Assembly (NCBI GenBank): GCA_007116765.1
Contig: SKHV01000072.1
Coordinates: forward strand, 1-16,374
DNA length: 16,374 bases
From: Prolixibacteraceae bacterium
GTDB lineage: Bacteria; Bacteroidota; Bacteroidia; Bacteroidales; Prolixibacteraceae
Direction: 5' to 3'
The position numbers and the translations under genes were made by a program. Under the pieces are notes generated by a model that saw only the letters and a program-made list of their open reading frames with translations, made no database searches and was not told where the DNA came from. Positions 14,630 through 16,374 of this stretch are shown here, piece by piece; position 1 is the stretch's first letter; each line of letters opens with the position of its first letter.

Positions 14630-16374
14630 TTAACTCACTAATTCATTCATTACCCGATCTACTTTTTCTTCAGCTTCTTTATTTACTTTGTCAAAGTCTT
14701 CTATGTTTTCAAGTTTTGCCTGTACTTCTATGTAAAACTTGATTTTGGGCTCAGTTCCCGAAGGGCGTACTGAAATTTTTGTGCCGTCGGTTGTGAAAAA
14801 CTGTAATACATCGGAAGTGGTTTTTTGATTAATTTCGGCTTGAGTGCCGGTAATCAAATTTTTCGATATTAAAGTGCTGTAATCTTTTATCACTTCAATT
14901 TTTGAACTATCTAATTCGGTAGGATGATTATGACGAAGACGATGCATCATTTCTTGAATTTCAACCGCACCTTTTTGACCTTCGCGTACAATGGCTTTTG
15001 TTTTTTCTTTCGAGAAACCGTAATCAAGATATATTGCTTTAAGTAATTCATATAACGATTTTCCTTCATCTTTAGCCATTGCAGCTATTTCGGCCATAAG
15101 TACACATGATGCAACCGCATCTTTGTCGCGCACGTAATCGGAAGGCATGAAACCAAAGCTTTCTTCTCCGCCGCCTATATATTTTTTGGTGTCTTCGTTG
15201 TCGCGTATTACTTCGGCAATGAATTTGAATCCTGTATAGCAATCGAAATATTCAATATTATTTTGTTTAGCAATTTCGGCTATAAGCTCCGAGGTAACAA
15301 TTGTTTTCACAATGTATTCATTTCCTTTGAGCTTATCTAATTTTTGATATTGGGTAATGATATAGTACAAAAACAATAACGCAGTTTGATTTCCATTGAT
15401 AATGATCCAATCACCTTTGTCGTTTTTGGTGCATACGCCAATGCGGTCGGCATCGGGGTCGGTGGCCATTACAATGTCGGCATCGGTTTCAATGGCTTTT
15501 TTCATGGCCATTTCCATGGCGGCAGGCTCTTCGGGGTTTGGAGAAACAACAGTTGGGAAATCGCCACTAACCACATCTTGTTCAGGAACATGAATGATGT
15601 TTTTGAACCCGGCAGCTTTAAGTGCCCAAGGAACAAGTTTTACAGAAGTACCATGAATAGGGGTGAACACAATTTTCAGATCGCTTTGGCGCTTAACCAA
15701 TTCGGGGTTAATAATAACCGAAATGGCTTTTTCGATGAATTTTTTATCAAAATCTTCACCAAGCGTGATGATCTTATCGCTGCTTCCGTTCCATTTAATG
15801 TCTTCAATTTTAATTTTTTCCACTTTTTCAACTATGCGTTGATCGTGAGGAGCAACTATTTGAGACCCATCGTCCCAGTAGGCCTTGTAACCATTGTATT
15901 CTTTAGGATTATGCGAAGCTGTAAGAATGATGCCGCTTTGACAGCCTAATTCTCTGATTGCAAATGAGAGTTCAGGAGTTGGCCTTAAATCGTCGAAAAG
16001 ATACACGATAAAACCATTGGCTGTGAATATTTTAGCCGCAGCCTCGGCAAATTCACGACTGTTGTTTCGGCAATCGTGGCCAATTGCTACTTTAATTTGG
16101 TTGAGGTGTGCAAAGGCTTCGTTTAAATAATTTGAAAGGCCTTGAGTTGCAGCACCCATTGTATAAAGGTTCATGCGATTAGTACCTGCACCCATTATGC
16201 CTCTAAGTCCACCGGTTCCAAATTCCAAATCTCTGTAAAAAGAATTTATCAAATCGGTTTTGTCGGTGTTGTTGAGCATAGCTTGCACTTGCTTTCGGGT
16301 TTCTGCATCGAAAGTATCACTTAACCAAACTTTTGCTTTTTCCTCAACGGAGGCAAGTAATTCGCTATTTTTCA
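14630..16374 (-). CDS. pgcA: Phosphoglucomutase/phosphomannomutase (alpha-D-phosphohexomutase), N-terminus at window edge
   Basis: Interconverts hexose 1- and 6-phosphates, feeding glycogen, cell-envelope and nucleotide-sugar synthesis. The frame stays open upstream of the GTG at 16288 to the window end, adding 28 family-like codons (KNSELLASVEEKAKVWLSDT onward). The last two visible bases, TG on the minus strand, would complete an ATG if the next base is A, so about 582 residues are expected, matching the long PgcA-type branch. Four signatures are present: FGTGGLRG near the N-terminus, the phosphoserine loop TASHNPKEYNG (Ser codon at 15914-15916), the metal loop DPDADR, the sugar loop GGGEESFG, and the C-terminal phosphate loop RPSGTEPKIKFY. 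Substrate preference between glucose and mannose phosphates cannot be read from sequence. Confidence 0.93.
   Translation of the reverse strand, partial: KNSELLASVEEKAKVWLSDTFDAETRKQVQAMLNNTDKTDLINSFYRDLEFGTGGLRGIMGAGTNRMNLYTMGAATQGLSNYLNEAFAHLNQIKVAIGHDCRNNSREFAEAAAKIFTANGFIVYLFDDLRPTPELSFAIRELGCQSGIILTASHNPKEYNGYKAYWDDGSQIVAPHDQRIVEKVEKIKIEDIKWNGSSDKIITLGEDFDKKFIEKAISVIINPELVKRQSDLKIVFTPIHGTSVKLVPWALKAAGFKNIIHVPEQDVVSGDFPTVVSPNPEEPAAMEMAMKKAIETDADIVMATDPDADRIGVCTKNDKGDWIIINGNQTALLFLYYIITQYQKLDKLKGNEYIVKTIVTSELIAEIAKQNNIEYFDCYTGFKFIAEVIRDNEDTKKYIGGGEESFGFMPSDYVRDKDAVASCVLMAEIAAMAKDEGKSLYELLKAIYLDYGFSKEKTKAIVREGQKGAVEIQEMMHRLRHNHPTELDSSKIEVIKDYSTLISKNLITGTQAEINQKTTSDVLQFFTTDGTKISVRPSGTEPKIKFYIEVQAKLENIEDFDKVNKEAEEKVDRVMNELVS

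Noticed and set aside
15386..15949. 187-residue open frame on the plus strand rich in Phe/Asn/Gly/His
   Set aside because: Antisense shadow of the phosphoglucomutase gene; its repeated residues reflect codon bias of the opposite strand.

Overview
The window looks like chromosomal DNA of a member of the Bacteroidota, most likely an anaerobic or marine/halotolerant Bacteroidales-type organism. The reasons are AT-rich intergenic DNA, the TAnnTTTG promoter form at two starts, mostly A-rich start regions without Shine-Dalgarno (SD) sequences, a phosphoglucomutase and a BatA-domain protein of Bacteroidota type, and a V-type ATPase of the compact seven-gene layout known from Bacteroidota, Chlamydia and spirochaetes. 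I see no mobile element, CRISPR array, tRNA or rRNA. Species assignment is not possible from sequence reading alone.

Layout. (1) 1-1521, minus strand: a two-gene operon of ablA (lysine 2,3-aminomutase, complete) and ablB (beta-lysine N-acetyltransferase, cut by the window edge). Together these make N-epsilon-acetyl-beta-lysine, a compatible solute. (2) 1522-1956: a 435-base divergent control region. It holds a promoter and a perfect inverted repeat in front of ablA. On the other side is a promoter and about 110 nt of structured leader in front of mgtE. (3) 1957-3297, plus strand: the magnesium channel/transporter MgtE. (4) 3317-3350: a bidirectional terminator shared by mgtE and the ATPase operon. 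(5) 3368-10896, minus strand: V-ATPase operon in the order E, DUF2764-like, A, B, D, I, K, with no recognisable C, F or G genes. (6) 11171-13213, plus: a membrane-anchored BatA/von Willebrand A-type protein. (7) 13358-14569, plus: ornithine aminotransferase. (8) 14575-14611: a second bidirectional terminator. (9) 14630 to the right edge, minus: a phosphoglucomutase/phosphomannomutase whose N-terminus reaches or crosses the window end.

Working together: the K subunit keeps every residue of the Enterococcus hirae sodium site, so the ATPase is predicted to move Na+. With acetyl-beta-lysine synthesis and a Mg2+ transporter next door, the left two thirds of the window reads as an ion- and osmo-homeostasis neighbourhood, although these are separate transcription units. 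The right part is housekeeping amino-acid and sugar-phosphate metabolism.

The most interesting unexplained signal is the mgtE leader. It contains a perfect 8-bp hairpin whose 3' arm can instead pair with an exact copy of the 5' arm that forms the SD. Upstream lies a 12-codon reading frame beginning Met-Asp-Glu-Asp-Pro, which resembles the acidic/proline start of the enterobacterial Mg2+-sensing leader peptide MgtL.
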